Assembly: GCF_024539815.1 (NCBI RefSeq)
Contig: NZ_JAHHIU010000079.1
Location: 124,528-188,527 of the forward strand
DNA: 64,000 nt
Origin: Streptomyces hayashii
GTDB lineage: Bacteria; Actinomycetota; Actinomycetes; Streptomycetales; Streptomycetaceae
Direction: 5' to 3'
Part shown: positions 53,550 through 64,000 of the stretch, in pieces
How positions within the stretch are numbered: the first letter of the stretch is position 1
How the letters are laid out: each line of letters opens with the position of its first letter
Translations under genes and position numbers: made by a program
The notes under the pieces: generated by a model
Seen by the model: the letters and a program-made list of their open reading frames with translations, nothing else
Databases searched by the model: none
Told to the model about the DNA's origin: nothing

Positions 53550-54032
53550 ATGGCAGATCACCTGGAAGCATCCGTCACTCTGCCGAGCGATCCCGCCTCG
53601 GTCTCCACGGCCCGCGGATTCGTCGTCGACACCCTCGCCGAATGGGGTCTGCCGGCGGACACGGAGGCGGCCGACACCGTCCGGCTGATCGTCTCGGAAC
53701 TCGCCACCAACGCCGTACAGCACACCTTCGGGCAGTCACCCACCTTCACGGTGGGTCTCGTCCTCGACCGTGACGAACATCTGCGCATCGGTGTCACCGA
53801 CAGCCACCCGCGCTTCCCCAAACGGCTGCCGGCCGCCGTCCAGCAGGACAACGGCCGAGGCATGGTGATCATTCGCTGGCTGACCGCGGAGTGCGGCGGC
53901 CGGCTCGGAGTGCGGCCCACCCGGGAGGGCGGCAAGACGGTCACCGTCGAGCTGCCGTGGGCCGTTCCGGCGGCGGAGCCGGTGGCCGGAGCGCTGGCGG
54001 CCCCGGCGGAGGGCGAGATCCCGGGGCGATGA
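53550..54032 (+). CDS. Anti-sigma-factor-like HATPase
   Basis: This 160-aa GHKL ATPase has an intact N-box (LIVSELATNAVQHT), G1 strand GVTDSHP and lid DNGRGMVII. It is divergent from the WhiJ-like pair, an arrangement often seen in Streptomyces. ATG at 53,550 starts at the first strand; longer frames come from the divergent gene. The Ala/Glu-rich tail is low complexity. Confidence 0.85.
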   Translation: MADHLEASVTLPSDPASVSTARGFVVDTLAEWGLPADTEAADTVRLIVSELATNAVQHTFGQSPTFTVGLVLDRDEHLRIGVTDSHPRFPKRLPAAVQQDNGRGMVIIRWLTAECGGRLGVRPTREGGKTVTVELPWAVPAAEPVAGALAAPAEGEIPGR

Positions 54033-54084
54033 CGGCGCGTCAGGACGTCGTGCGCCGCCCCGGGAGGCTCGGTGGACCGGCGGC

Positions 54085-54558
54085 TCAGCGCACCCGGCCG
54101 TACCAGACGCTCTTGGTCCAGATCTTCTGCAGTTTCACCACGTCGCCGGTCTTCGGCGAGTGCCAGATCTTTCCCTTGCCCGCGTAGATCCCGACGTGGT
54201 ACACGTTCGACCCCGAGTGGAAGAAGACCAGGTCGCCCGCCTTGCGGCTGGACGCCGAGATGTGCTTGGTCTTGTTGTACTGCTGGGCCGCCGTCCGAGG
54301 CAGGTTCTTGCCGGCCTTCTTGTACGAGTACAGCGTGAGCCCCGAGCAGTCGAACCTCTTCGGCCCGGTGGCCCCGTACCGGTACGGGGCGCCCTTCTTG
54401 GAGGCCGCGATCTGGAGCGCCTTCACCGCCGGTGTGGCGGCGGCGGCGTCGGAGGCGAGCCCCGGGACCACGACCGTGCCGCCCACGGCGGCGATGGCGA
54501 ACGCCGAGGCCGTACCGGCCCGGGCCATGAGCGACGGGACACGATTGAGCGCAGTCAT
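54085..54558 (-). CDS. Secreted NlpC/P60 cell-wall hydrolase
   Basis: This 157-aa protein has a signal-type hydrophobic N-terminus (about 12-42) and an NlpC/P60 domain. The catalytic Cys is in RFDCSGL, His in VYHVGIY and a third polar His in IWHSP. It cleaves peptide stems of peptidoglycan. A ydaO-type riboswitch precedes it, so expression probably follows c-di-AMP level, as known for Streptomyces wall hydrolases. Confidence 0.9.
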   Translation of the reverse strand: MTALNRVPSLMARAGTASAFAIAAVGGTVVVPGLASDAAAATPAVKALQIAASKKGAPYRYGATGPKRFDCSGLTLYSYKKAGKNLPRTAAQQYNKTKHISASSRKAGDLVFFHSGSNVYHVGIYAGKGKIWHSPKTGDVVKLQKIWTKSVWYGRVR

Positions 54559-54561
54559 GCG

Positions 54562-54745
54562 CAACCCTTCGTCAGCCGCCTGTGAAGGATGACCTGTCGG
54601 ATTCGGGCTGGCGAAGTTGCCCGGCCGCGGATGCGGCTTCACCCCAAGGGCTGCTCGGCCCGACGGCTCCTCGCGGAGCCGAACGTGCCGGCGACCCGTC
54701 GTGCTTGGGTCCTCCACTCCTGCCGATGCACTTCTGTCGACCGGT
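54562..54745 (-). promoter_or_regulatory. c-di-AMP (ydaO/yuaA) riboswitch
   Basis: Read leftward, the leader has the family landmarks in order: GGAGGACCC, TTGGGGTGAAGCCGC, then GAATCCGACAGG and GGCTGACGAAGGG just before the NlpC/P60 start. This order and the downstream wall-hydrolase gene are typical of the ydaO class, which binds c-di-AMP and turns expression off. Exact borders are approximate. Confidence 0.72.
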
Positions 54746-54885
54746 CATCCGAGCGGCGGCAGGACTCGGCGTCCGCCCGGACCGCCCCGCCTCTTGTGGC
54801 GGGGGCTTGTCGTCAGTCAGGGATCTTGGCGCACCGATGTCCGAAAATCCCAATGGAACCGGGGATTTGTGGGGTTACTCACCAC

Positions 54886-55419
54886 TCACCCGTTCGGGTG
54901 AACACTCTGATGGGTGATCAGGTGCCGAGCCGCCTCAGAGCCTCCCACCAGCCACGACGTCTCCCGTTCCGCTCGATGAGCGTCCTTTTGCGCAACTTCT
55001 GGGTGCCCGGGGGAACAGTAGACGCTCTGCCGAACGGGGGTACGCCTTCTGGGTCGTTTCGTCTCCGGCCCGGTCGTCCCGTGCGCACCACGAGCCGTCC
55101 GGACCGGAGGCGCGCCGCAGTCAACTCTCGGAGAGCGGCGGCAGCGCGCCGTGCGGCGCTCCCCGTCCAGGACGCGCAGCGCCCGCGCGAGCGTCGGCGC
55201 GTGCAGCTCGCTCTCACCGCGCTGGTGCATCAGCGTCAGCGCGTCGCGCAGCGCCGTCGCCTTGGCCACCAGCGCCTGGGCGGCGCGCAGTCCGCGGTAG
55301 GTGTCGCCGTGGTGGGCGGGGTTGATGCGCCCCAGCAGGTCGACGACGTCCAGATAGCCGTCGATCAACTCGGCCTCGGCGCGCGTCAGGGCGGGCAACG
55401 GCGGCAGCTCGGGCACCAT
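54886..55419 (-). CDS. Conserved hypothetical Streptomyces protein, long C-terminus
   Basis: The first 90 or so residues (LTRAEAELIDGYLDVVDLL, INPAHHGDTYRGLRAAQALV) look like a small helical conserved protein that sits beside clpP-like genes. The rest is Arg/Pro/Ser-rich without pattern and may be a frame read-through of a normally short protein. It follows the ClpP-like gene by 7 nt. Function unknown. Confidence 0.55.
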   Translation of the reverse strand: MVPELPPLPALTRAEAELIDGYLDVVDLLGRINPAHHGDTYRGLRAAQALVAKATALRDALTLMHQRGESELHAPTLARALRVLDGERRTARCRRSPRVDCGAPPVRTARGAHGTTGPETKRPRRRTPVRQSVYCSPGHPEVAQKDAHRAERETSWLVGGSEAARHLITHQSVHPNG

Positions 55420-55426
55420 CGGCGGC

Positions 55427-56062
55427 TCACCCCCGGCCCGGGGAGCCGGCGGACGCCTTGCGGCTGGACACGATCCCGTCCAGCAGTCCGTACTCCACGG
55501 CCTCCTGGGCGGTCAGGAACAGATCGCGCTCGATGTCCGCGGCGACCTGCTCCGGCGTCCGTCCGGTGTGCCGGACGAGCATCCCCTCCAGAGCGGCCCG
55601 GGTGCGCGCCAGCTCCTCGGCCTGGACGGCGAGGTCGCTCGCCCGGCCTTCGACGGGCTCGGGCAGCGACGGCTGGCGCAGCGTCATCCGCGCGCCCGGC
55701 AGGGCGAACCGCTTGCCCGGCGCGCCCGCCGCCAGCAGCACCGCGGCGGACGAGTCCGCCCGGCCCAGGCAGGTCGTGGACACGTCGCAGGTGACGAAGC
55801 GGATCGTGTCGTAGAGGGCCGTCATCGCGCTGAACGGGCCGCCGGGAGAGTTGATGTACAGCTCGATGTCCCGGTCCGGGTCCTTGTGCTCCAGGTACAT
55901 GAACTGGGCTGTGACGTCATTGACCGAGACGTCGTCGATCGGGGTCCCCAGGAAGACGATCCGTTCCTCCAGCAGCTTCGAGTACGGATCCAGCGTCCGA
56001 CGACCGGAGCTCGTGCGTTCGGTGAACTCGGGCAGGACGTGTCGGGCGGACGGTCGGTGCAT
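55427..56062 (-). CDS. ClpP-like protease subunit with His-to-Arg change
   Basis: This 211-aa ClpP-family protein has the [13 protein letters not shown] and YDTIRFV motifs. The nucleophile region reads GRADSSAAV (Ser104 in the normal position). The strand that carries the catalytic His (normally MIHQP) reads TLRQP, so His is Arg129. The Asp of the triad ([11 protein letters not shown]) is present. It may be an inactive partner in a mixed ClpP complex, or a separate variant. ATG 56,062. Confidence 0.82.
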   Translation of the reverse strand: MHRPSARHVLPEFTERTSSGRRTLDPYSKLLEERIVFLGTPIDDVSVNDVTAQFMYLEHKDPDRDIELYINSPGGPFSAMTALYDTIRFVTCDVSTTCLGRADSSAAVLLAAGAPGKRFALPGARMTLRQPSLPEPVEGRASDLAVQAEELARTRAALEGMLVRHTGRTPEQVAADIERDLFLTAQEAVEYGLLDGIVSSRKASAGSPGRG

Positions 56063-56133
56063 GGTGCCCCTCCTCTTGCGTCTGGCGCATCTGTAAAAAA
56101 TGTACAGGACGTACGTGACGTTAGAATGGGGGC

Positions 56134-56412
56134 ATGGCCTACGAGATTCCGGTGACGCAAGCCAGGGCTGAGCTCGCCGACCTGATCAACCGCGTGGTGT
56201 ACGGCGGTGAGCGCGTGGTCGTGACCCGGCACGGCAAACCCCTCGTCGCCCTCGTCTCCGCCGCCGACCTGGAGCGACTCGACGAACTCGACCAGCCGGC
56301 GGAGCAGCCGGTGATCAGTTCGGTCACCGCCGTGCGCGAGGTCGCGTCCGCTCCCCGCGAACAGCACCGCTTCGGCGTCACGGCGGAGTACCGGGGCCCG
56401 AACCCCTCCTGA
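56134..56412 (+). CDS. Phd/YefM-type antitoxin, no toxin adjacent
   Basis: This 92-aa protein has the Phd/YefM DNA-binding N-terminus ([34 protein letters not shown]). No Doc or RelE-type gene follows; the next gene is ureA. It may be an orphan antitoxin or a regulator of its divergent neighbour ClpP. Confidence 0.8.
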   Translation: MAYEIPVTQARAELADLINRVVYGGERVVVTRHGKPLVALVSAADLERLDELDQPAEQPVISSVTAVREVASAPREQHRFGVTAEYRGPNPS

Positions 56413-56695
56413 CCGCGCCCCCCCAGCGGCGCCGTCCGTGCACGGCCCCGTCCCCCGGGCGTCCCGACCGTGTCGCGACGGCTGTCCGGGGGACGTCGCG
56501 GGCCGTCACGGGCCCTCAGGACGGGAGGTCCCGCCCGAGCGGCGGAGGGTCGAACGCGGGCCGAACGATCACAGCTTGGTTAACTTGCTCGAAATGCGGT
56601 CCCACTAGCCTGCCGATCCATGCCACCAGGGGCTTTCCCCCGTGGCCGCGGCAACCGGGCCCCGCACGGTCCGGAGCGAGGATGTGAGGTGGGAC

Positions 56696-56998
<303 letters not shown>

Positions 56999-57012
56999 GA
57001 GGGGAGGCCGCC

Positions 57013-57316
57013 GTGATTCCCGGAGAGATCCTCTTCGCCGAGGACACGATCGTCTACAACGAGGGCCGGGACGTCACCCGGCTCACGGTCCTCAACGCCG
57101 CCGACCGGCCGGTGCAGGTCGGCTCCCACTACCACTTCGCCGAGGCCAACCCCGGCCTGGAGTTCGACCGCGCGGCCGCCCGCGGCAAACGGCTGAACGT
57201 CGCCGCCGGCACCGCCGTGCGCTTCGAGCCCGGCATCCCCGTCGACGTCGAACTCGTCGCCCTCGCCGGGGCCCGTGTCGTGCCCGGCCTGCGCGGGGAG
57301 ACGGGAGGTGCCCTCG

Positions 57317-57324
<8 letters not shown>
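57013..57324 (+). CDS. ureB: Urease subunit beta
   Basis: This 103-aa beta subunit has the family pattern [17 protein letters not shown] and [18 protein letters not shown] (VGSHYHF). GTG 57,013 follows GGGGAGG and is 14 nt after ureA. It overlaps ureC by 8 nt. Confidence 0.95.
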
Positions 57325-59038
<1,714 letters not shown>

Positions 59039-59062
59039 CCGCCGGCCTTCGAGGACATCGAC

Positions 59063-59737
59063 GTGACAAGGGCAGCACTTCTCGTCCTGGCCGACGGCCG
59101 TTTCCCGGCCGGAGGGCATGCGCACTCCGGCGGCGCGGAGGCGGCCGTGAAGGCCGGCCGGATCACCGGTGCGGAGAGCCTGGAGGCCTTCTGCCGCGGG
59201 CGGTTGCACACGTCCGGACTGGTCGCCGCGGCGCTGGCCGCCGCGGCGGCCGCCGGGTCGGACCCGGCCGGGCTGGACGCCGCGGCGGACGCCCGGACGC
59301 CGTCCCCCGCCCTGCGGGCCACGGCCCGCAGACTGGGCCGGCAGCTGATGCGGGCAGCCCGAGCCACCTGGCCGAGCGACGAACTGGACGCGGTGGCACG
59401 GCAGTTCCCCAAGGGCGCTCATCAGCCGGTGGTGCTCGGGCTGACGGCGCGAGCGGCCGGTCTCGGACCGGCGGACGCGGCGTACTGCGCGGTGTACGAG
59501 AGTGTGAGCGGACCGGCCACCGCCGTGGTGCGGCTGCTGAGCCTCGACCCCTTCGAGGCGACGGCGGCGCTGGCCCGGCTCGCGCCGGAACTGGACCGGG
59601 TGGCCGACCGGGCCGTGGCGTCCGCGGCGGCGGTGTCCGCCGGGGGCGTCGACGCGCTGCCCGCCGCGTCCGCGCCGCTGCTGGAGATCGGGGCGGAGGT
59701 GCATGCGGCGTGGCCGGTACGGCTGTTCGCCTCGTGA
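59063..59737 (+). CDS. ureF: Urease accessory protein UreF
   Basis: This 224-aa helical UreF has LADGRFPAGGHAHSGGAE near the start and GAHQPVVLGL in the middle. It works with UreG and UreD in nickel delivery to apo-urease. GTG start, 24 nt after ureC. Confidence 0.92.
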   Translation: MTRAALLVLADGRFPAGGHAHSGGAEAAVKAGRITGAESLEAFCRGRLHTSGLVAAALAAAAAAGSDPAGLDAAADARTPSPALRATARRLGRQLMRAARATWPSDELDAVARQFPKGAHQPVVLGLTARAAGLGPADAAYCAVYESVSGPATAVVRLLSLDPFEATAALARLAPELDRVADRAVASAAAVSAGGVDALPAASAPLLEIGAEVHAAWPVRLFAS

Positions 59738-59812
59738 GTCTCCCCGCCCTCGCCGTAAAAGCCCCGTTCCCCACCCCGGGCTTCGCCCCACCCTGGCCGA
59801 CTAGGAGCCGTT

Positions 59813-60490
<678 letters not shown>

Positions 60491-60491
60491 C

Positions 60492-61250
60492 ATGGGCGGT
60501 GTGCACGCCACCGCCCGGATCGAAGCGCGCGACGACGGGCGCGGGGGGACTTCGCTGCCCGTCCTGGAGAGCGACGGACCGCTCGCCCTGCGGCGCACCC
60601 GCGGGACCGGCGCCGAGGCGCGCGTCCTGCTCGTCGGGGCGATGAGCGGCCCCCTGGGCGGTGACCGCTTCGCAGTCGAGGCCGTCGTGGGCGGCGGCGC
60701 CCGGCTGCGGGTGGGCTCGGCGGCCGCGACCATCGCGCTGCCGGGGCAGACGAAGGACGACGCCCGCTACGAGCTGCGTCTCACCGTAGCCGACGACGGC
60801 GAACTGCACTGGCTGCCGGAGCCGTTGATCTCGGCGAAGGGCAGCGACCTGTCCGTCGTCAGCCGCGTCGACCTCGACGCCGGCGCGCGGCTCGTGCTGC
60901 GTGAGGAGCAGGTGCTCGGGCGGGTGGGGGAGGAGCCGGGCCTGCTCCGCAGCCGACTGGTCGTGCGGATCGCCGGCCGGGTCGTCCTGGACCAGGAACT
61001 GGCCTGCGGGCCCGGAGCCCCCGGCGGCTGGGACGGTCCCGCCGTGCTCGCGGGGCAGCGGGCGGTCGGTCAACTCGTGCTCGCGCGGCCGGAGTTCGGG
61101 GAGCGGCCGGTGGAGGCCAGGATTCTCGCGGAGCACGCCTGTGTCATGCCGCTGGCCGGGCCCGCCGCCCTGGTCACCGCCGTCGCGCCCGACGGGCTGC
61201 GGCTGCGGCGCGCGCTGGACGAGGCGCTCGCCGAGCTGGACATCCGGTGA
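60492..61250 (+). CDS. ureD: Urease accessory protein UreD
   Basis: This 252-aa UreD/UreH has PLALRRTRG, VLLVGAMSGPLGGDR and YELRLTVADDGELHWLPEPLI (HWLPEPL). It is the scaffold of the UreDFG complex on urease. ATG 60,492 lies 1 nt after the ureG stop. Confidence 0.92.
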   Translation: MGGVHATARIEARDDGRGGTSLPVLESDGPLALRRTRGTGAEARVLLVGAMSGPLGGDRFAVEAVVGGGARLRVGSAAATIALPGQTKDDARYELRLTVADDGELHWLPEPLISAKGSDLSVVSRVDLDAGARLVLREEQVLGRVGEEPGLLRSRLVVRIAGRVVLDQELACGPGAPGGWDGPAVLAGQRAVGQLVLARPEFGERPVEARILAEHACVMPLAGPAALVTAVAPDGLRLRRALDEALAELDIR

Positions 61251-61364
61251 GCGGTACTTCTCTTTCCGGTTATCGGATTGGCAAAGAAGGTCAACGACAC
61301 CTTTTCTCAGGCGCCTCACAGCCGCAAGGATCCTCCTGCCGCCATAAACCAGGGGAGTTAGCAC

Positions 61365-62963
61365 TTGAAGGACATACGACCGAACAAGCGCACCGCAGCG
61401 CTGGGCTCGGCGGGCGTACTCGTCACCGCGACCCTGATCGCCGGTGCCGTCGCGGCGCCGACGGCCGGCGCCGCCAGCGGCCGTCCGGGCCAGGACCGTG
61501 AGGCCCGGGGCGCCGCCATCGCCGCCGACCGCGCCGCCAAAGCCGGCATCGACTGGCAGGCGTGCCCGGCCGACTGGGGCCTGGAGAAGCCGATCCAGTG
61601 CGGCTGGGTCACGGTCCCGCTCGACTACGCCAGGCCCGACGGCAAGAAGATCAAGCTGGCCGTGGACCGCATCGGCAACACGGGCACGGCGAAGGAGCGC
61701 CAGGGCGCGCTCGTGTACAACCCGGGCGGGCCCGGCGGTTCCGGTCTGCGCTTCCCGCGTCGCGTCACCACCAAGGCGCCCGTGTGGGCCAACGTGGCCA
61801 AGGCCTACGACTTCGTGGGCTTCGACCCGCGCGGCGTCGGCCACTCCGCGCCCATCTCCTGCATCGACCCGCAGCAGTTCGTCAAGGCGCCCAAGGCCGA
61901 CCCGGTCCCGGGCAGCGAGGCCGACAAGCTCGCCCAGATCAAGCTCGCCCGTGAGTACGCCGACGGCTGCTACGAGCGCAGCGGCGAGATGCTGCCGTAC
62001 ATGACCACGCCGAACACCGTGCGCGACCTGGACGTCATCCGGGCCGCCCTCGGCGAGAAGAAGCTCAACTACCTGGGCGTCTCCTACGGCACCTACATCG
62101 GCGCCGTCTACGGCACCCTCTTCCCCGGGCACGTGCGCCGGATGGTCGTCGACAGCGTCGTCAACCCGTCCCGCGAGAAGATCTGGTACGAGGCCAACCT
62201 CGACCAGGACGTGGCCTTCGAGGGCCGCTGGAAGGACTGGGAGGACTGGGTCGCCAAGAACGACGCCACCTTCCACCTCGGCGCGACCCGCGCCGCCGTC
62301 CAGACCAAGTGGCTCCAGCTGCGCGCCACCGCGAAGAAGAACCCCATCGGCGGCCTGGTCGGTCCGGCGGAGCTGATCTCCTTCTTCCAGAGCGCCCCGT
62401 ACTACGACTCCTCGTGGGTCCCGGTCGCCACCGTCTTCAGCAAGTACTTCGCGGGCGACACCCAGGCGCTCGTCGACGCGGCCGCGCCGGACATGACCGA
62501 CACGGCCGGCAACATCTCCTCGGAGAACAGCAACGCCGTCTACACGGCCGTGGAGTGCACCGACGCCAAGTGGCCCACCAGCTGGCGGAAGTGGAACGAC
62601 GACAACACGCGCCTCAACAAGGACTACCCGTTCATGACCTGGGCCAACGCGTGGATGAACCTCCCGTGCGCCTACTGGCCGGTCAAGCAGCAGACCCCGG
62701 TGAACGTCACCACCCACAAGGGGCTGCCGCAGGTGATGATCGTGCAGTCGACCAATGACGCCGCCACCCCGTACGACGGCGCCGTCCAGCTGCACCAGCG
62801 CTTCAAGGGCTCGCGCCTGATCACCGAGAAGGACGCCGGCTCCCACGGCGTGACCGGTCTGGTCAACGCCTGCATCAACCCCCGGGTGGACGCCTACCTC
62901 CTCACCGGGAAGCTGGACCGGGCGGACGTGACCTGCGCGCCGCACGCCACGCCCGCGCCGTAA
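61365..62963 (+). CDS. tap: Secreted tripeptidyl aminopeptidase
   Basis: This 532-aa alpha/beta hydrolase has a signal peptide (about 1-37, ending in AGA), the oxyanion segment NPGGPGGSG, the nucleophile GVSYGTY, Asp in QSTNDAATP and His in AGSHGV. It matches the Streptomyces Tap/SlpD group that removes tripeptides from protein N-termini. TTG at 61,365 follows GGGGAG. Confidence 0.92.
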   Translation: MKDIRPNKRTAALGSAGVLVTATLIAGAVAAPTAGAASGRPGQDREARGAAIAADRAAKAGIDWQACPADWGLEKPIQCGWVTVPLDYARPDGKKIKLAVDRIGNTGTAKERQGALVYNPGGPGGSGLRFPRRVTTKAPVWANVAKAYDFVGFDPRGVGHSAPISCIDPQQFVKAPKADPVPGSEADKLAQIKLAREYADGCYERSGEMLPYMTTPNTVRDLDVIRAALGEKKLNYLGVSYGTYIGAVYGTLFPGHVRRMVVDSVVNPSREKIWYEANLDQDVAFEGRWKDWEDWVAKNDATFHLGATRAAVQTKWLQLRATAKKNPIGGLVGPAELISFFQSAPYYDSSWVPVATVFSKYFAGDTQALVDAAAPDMTDTAGNISSENSNAVYTAVECTDAKWPTSWRKWNDDNTRLNKDYPFMTWANAWMNLPCAYWPVKQQTPVNVTTHKGLPQVMIVQSTNDAATPYDGAVQLHQRFKGSRLITEKDAGSHGVTGLVNACINPRVDAYLLTGKLDRADVTCAPHATPAP

Positions 62964-62981
62964 GCACCGTCGGCAGGCAGT

Positions 62982-63013
62982 GAGGGGCGGCCGGATCGAT
63001 CCGGCCGCCCCTC
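62982..63013. terminator. Perfect 32-bp palindrome between convergent genes
   Basis: GAGGGGCGGCCGGATC joined to its exact reverse complement. It lies between tap and the leftward acyltransferase gene and is probably a two-way terminator. Confidence 0.75.
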
Positions 63014-63054
63014 CGGTGTTCCCGATGTTCCCGTCCGCGTTCTGTGACGCTCCG

Positions 63055-63798
63055 TCAACCCCGCGGCGTACGGCGGAACTTGCGGGACCTCTCCGTCTTC
63101 TCGGACCTGCGGGCCTTCGCCTCGGCCTCCTCCTTCTTGGCGACCGCCGCGTACTGGTCCACATACTCCTGCTCCGACAGCGTCAGGATCGCGTACATGA
63201 TCTCGTCGGTGATCGCCCGCAGCACCGCCTTCTCGTTCTCCATGCCGAGGTAGCGGGAGAAGTCGAGCGGCTCGCCGAACCGGATCGCCACGGGGTGCAG
63301 GGTGGGGATCTTCTTGCCGGGCGGCTGCGCCTCGAAGGTGCCGATCATCGCGCAGGGAATCACCGGGGCGCGGGACTTCAGAGCCATCACCGCGACGCCG
63401 ACCTTGCCCTTGTAGAGGCGGCCGTCGTGCGAGCGGGTGCCCTCCGGGTAGATGCCGAGCAACTCGTCCTTGCCGAGCACCCCCATCCCCTCGCGGATCG
63501 CCGCCTGGCCGGCCTCCTTGCCGGAGCGGTCGACCGGGATCTGACCGGCGCTGCGGAAGAAGGCGGCCGTCAGCCGTCCCTTGAGGCCCGGACCCGTGAA
63601 GTACTCGGCCTTGGCGAGGAAGGTGATGCGGCGCTTGAGGATCGCGGGCATCAGGAAGTGGTCCGAGAACGACAGGTGGTTGCCCGCGATGATGGCCGCG
63701 CCCGAGTCCGGCACATGCTCCAGGCCCTCTATGCGCGGCCGGAAGAGCAGCCTCAGCAGCGGCCCCAACAGCACGTATTTCAGGAGGTAGTAGAACAA
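63055..63798 (-). CDS. 1-acyl-sn-glycerol-3-phosphate acyltransferase family (PlsC-like)
   Basis: This 247-aa acyltransferase has NHLSFSD (the NHx4D motif), FPVDRSG-like QIPVDRSG, and YPEGTRSHDG. It likely acylates lysophosphatidic acid at the membrane; a hydrophobic N-terminus (FYYLLKYVLLGPLLRL) anchors it. TTG at 63,798 is chosen because GAGGAG precedes it and the product starts like other family members. The C-terminus is Lys/Arg/Glu-rich. Confidence 0.88.
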   Translation of the reverse strand: MFYYLLKYVLLGPLLRLLFRPRIEGLEHVPDSGAAIIAGNHLSFSDHFLMPAILKRRITFLAKAEYFTGPGLKGRLTAAFFRSAGQIPVDRSGKEAGQAAIREGMGVLGKDELLGIYPEGTRSHDGRLYKGKVGVAVMALKSRAPVIPCAMIGTFEAQPPGKKIPTLHPVAIRFGEPLDFSRYLGMENEKAVLRAITDEIMYAILTLSEQEYVDQYAAVAKKEEAEAKARRSEKTERSRKFRRTPRG

Positions 63799-63937
63799 AG
63801 GGGGTCGCTCCTCGTCTCCGGCGGATCGGCTCGCCGCCGTGTTCCAGCAGGTCAACCGGCATGGCGTGGGGTGTCAGTGTAGGGGCAGGCGGCGACCGCC
63901 GGAACCGTGCCGATCCGGCCCCGTCGGGCTTCTCCCG

Positions 63938-64000
63938 TCACAGCCGCACGACCACCAGAGCCGTGTCGTCGGTGGCGCCGCCGGTCGGCAGGAGCTCCCA
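63938..64000 (-). CDS. C-terminal end of a probable PP2C-type phosphatase (partial)
   Basis: Only the last 20 codons are in the window, reading WELLPTGGATDDTALVVVRL and a TGA. DDTALVVVR is the usual end of PP2C/SpoIIE-type phosphatases of Streptomyces. The rest lies beyond the right edge. Confidence 0.6.
   Translation of the reverse strand, partial: WELLPTGGATDDTALVVVRL

Overview
The window is high-GC actinobacterial DNA, almost certainly from a Streptomyces. The evidence is strong third-position G/C bias, frequent GTG and TTG starts, a conservon operon, WhiJ-type XRE/DUF397 genes, a c-di-AMP (ydaO-type) riboswitch ahead of an NlpC/P60 gene, and a bioBAD/urease/tripeptidyl aminopeptidase block of the kind found in Streptomyces chromosomes.

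The window has two halves. About 1-38,950 is accessory DNA. Its right border is marked by a large serine integrase gene (37,169-38,890) beside a GNAT acetyltransferase gene cut off after about 66 codons. At the junction is a 14-bp palindrome with a central dinucleotide (38,942-38,955) that looks like a serine-integrase crossover site. The left border is not in the window. From about 39.1 kb to the end is ordinary chromosomal core.

Accessory half, left to right: (i) a leftward extended conservon operon (7,569 to 399): small membrane protein, cvnA-D, a CYP157-like P450, a second P450, a LuxR-type HTH protein and a degenerate phosphotransferase. (ii) A rightward regulatory block (8,306-15,627) with two paralogous zinc-ribbon/XRE/TPR regulators, a HAD hydrolase, a phosphotransferase, a third XRE regulator and a degenerate HATPase protein. 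(iii) A dense, translationally coupled block (16,005-27,259) that looks like a peptide-modifying (RiPP-type) or related natural-product cluster: Nudix, radical SAM/SPASM protein with an extra C-terminal domain, Cys-rich protein, 2OG-Fe(II) oxygenase, P-loop kinase, Ser/Thr-kinase-like protein, a 77-codon peptide followed at once by a strong hairpin, a HExxH peptide-hydroxylase-family protein, a serine hydrolase, a second 63-aa peptide, a JmjC/cupin oxygenase, an aldo-keto reductase and a phosphotransferase. (iv) Mixed small genes: a short zinc-ribbon XRE, HATPase plus partner, class IV aminotransferase, XRE-FGE fusion, XRE-TPR, CutA, a frameshifted remnant, Nudix and HD phosphohydrolase. (v) A degraded stretch, a phage-type phosphoesterase and the integrase.

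A shared palindrome, ATATCAC-N4-GTGATAT or close variants, lies before both zinc-ribbon regulators, before the Nudix/radical SAM operon (twice) and before the second peptide operon. This suggests that blocks ii and iii form one regulon. It is the best candidate for an undescribed system here.

Core half: FtsX/LolD-type ABC transporter, RHH antitoxin with Doc-like toxin, methyltransferase, secreted lipase, a LAL-like LuxR regulator without its ATPase domain, bioD-bioA-bioB (leftward) and bioF (rightward), a WhiJ-type XRE/DUF397 pair with an anti-sigma-like ATPase, NlpC/P60 hydrolase with riboswitch, a ClpP paralogue whose catalytic His is Arg, an orphan Phd-type antitoxin, ureABCFGD, a tripeptidyl aminopeptidase, a PlsC-type acyltransferase, and the last 20 codons of a probable PP2C phosphatase at the right edge.
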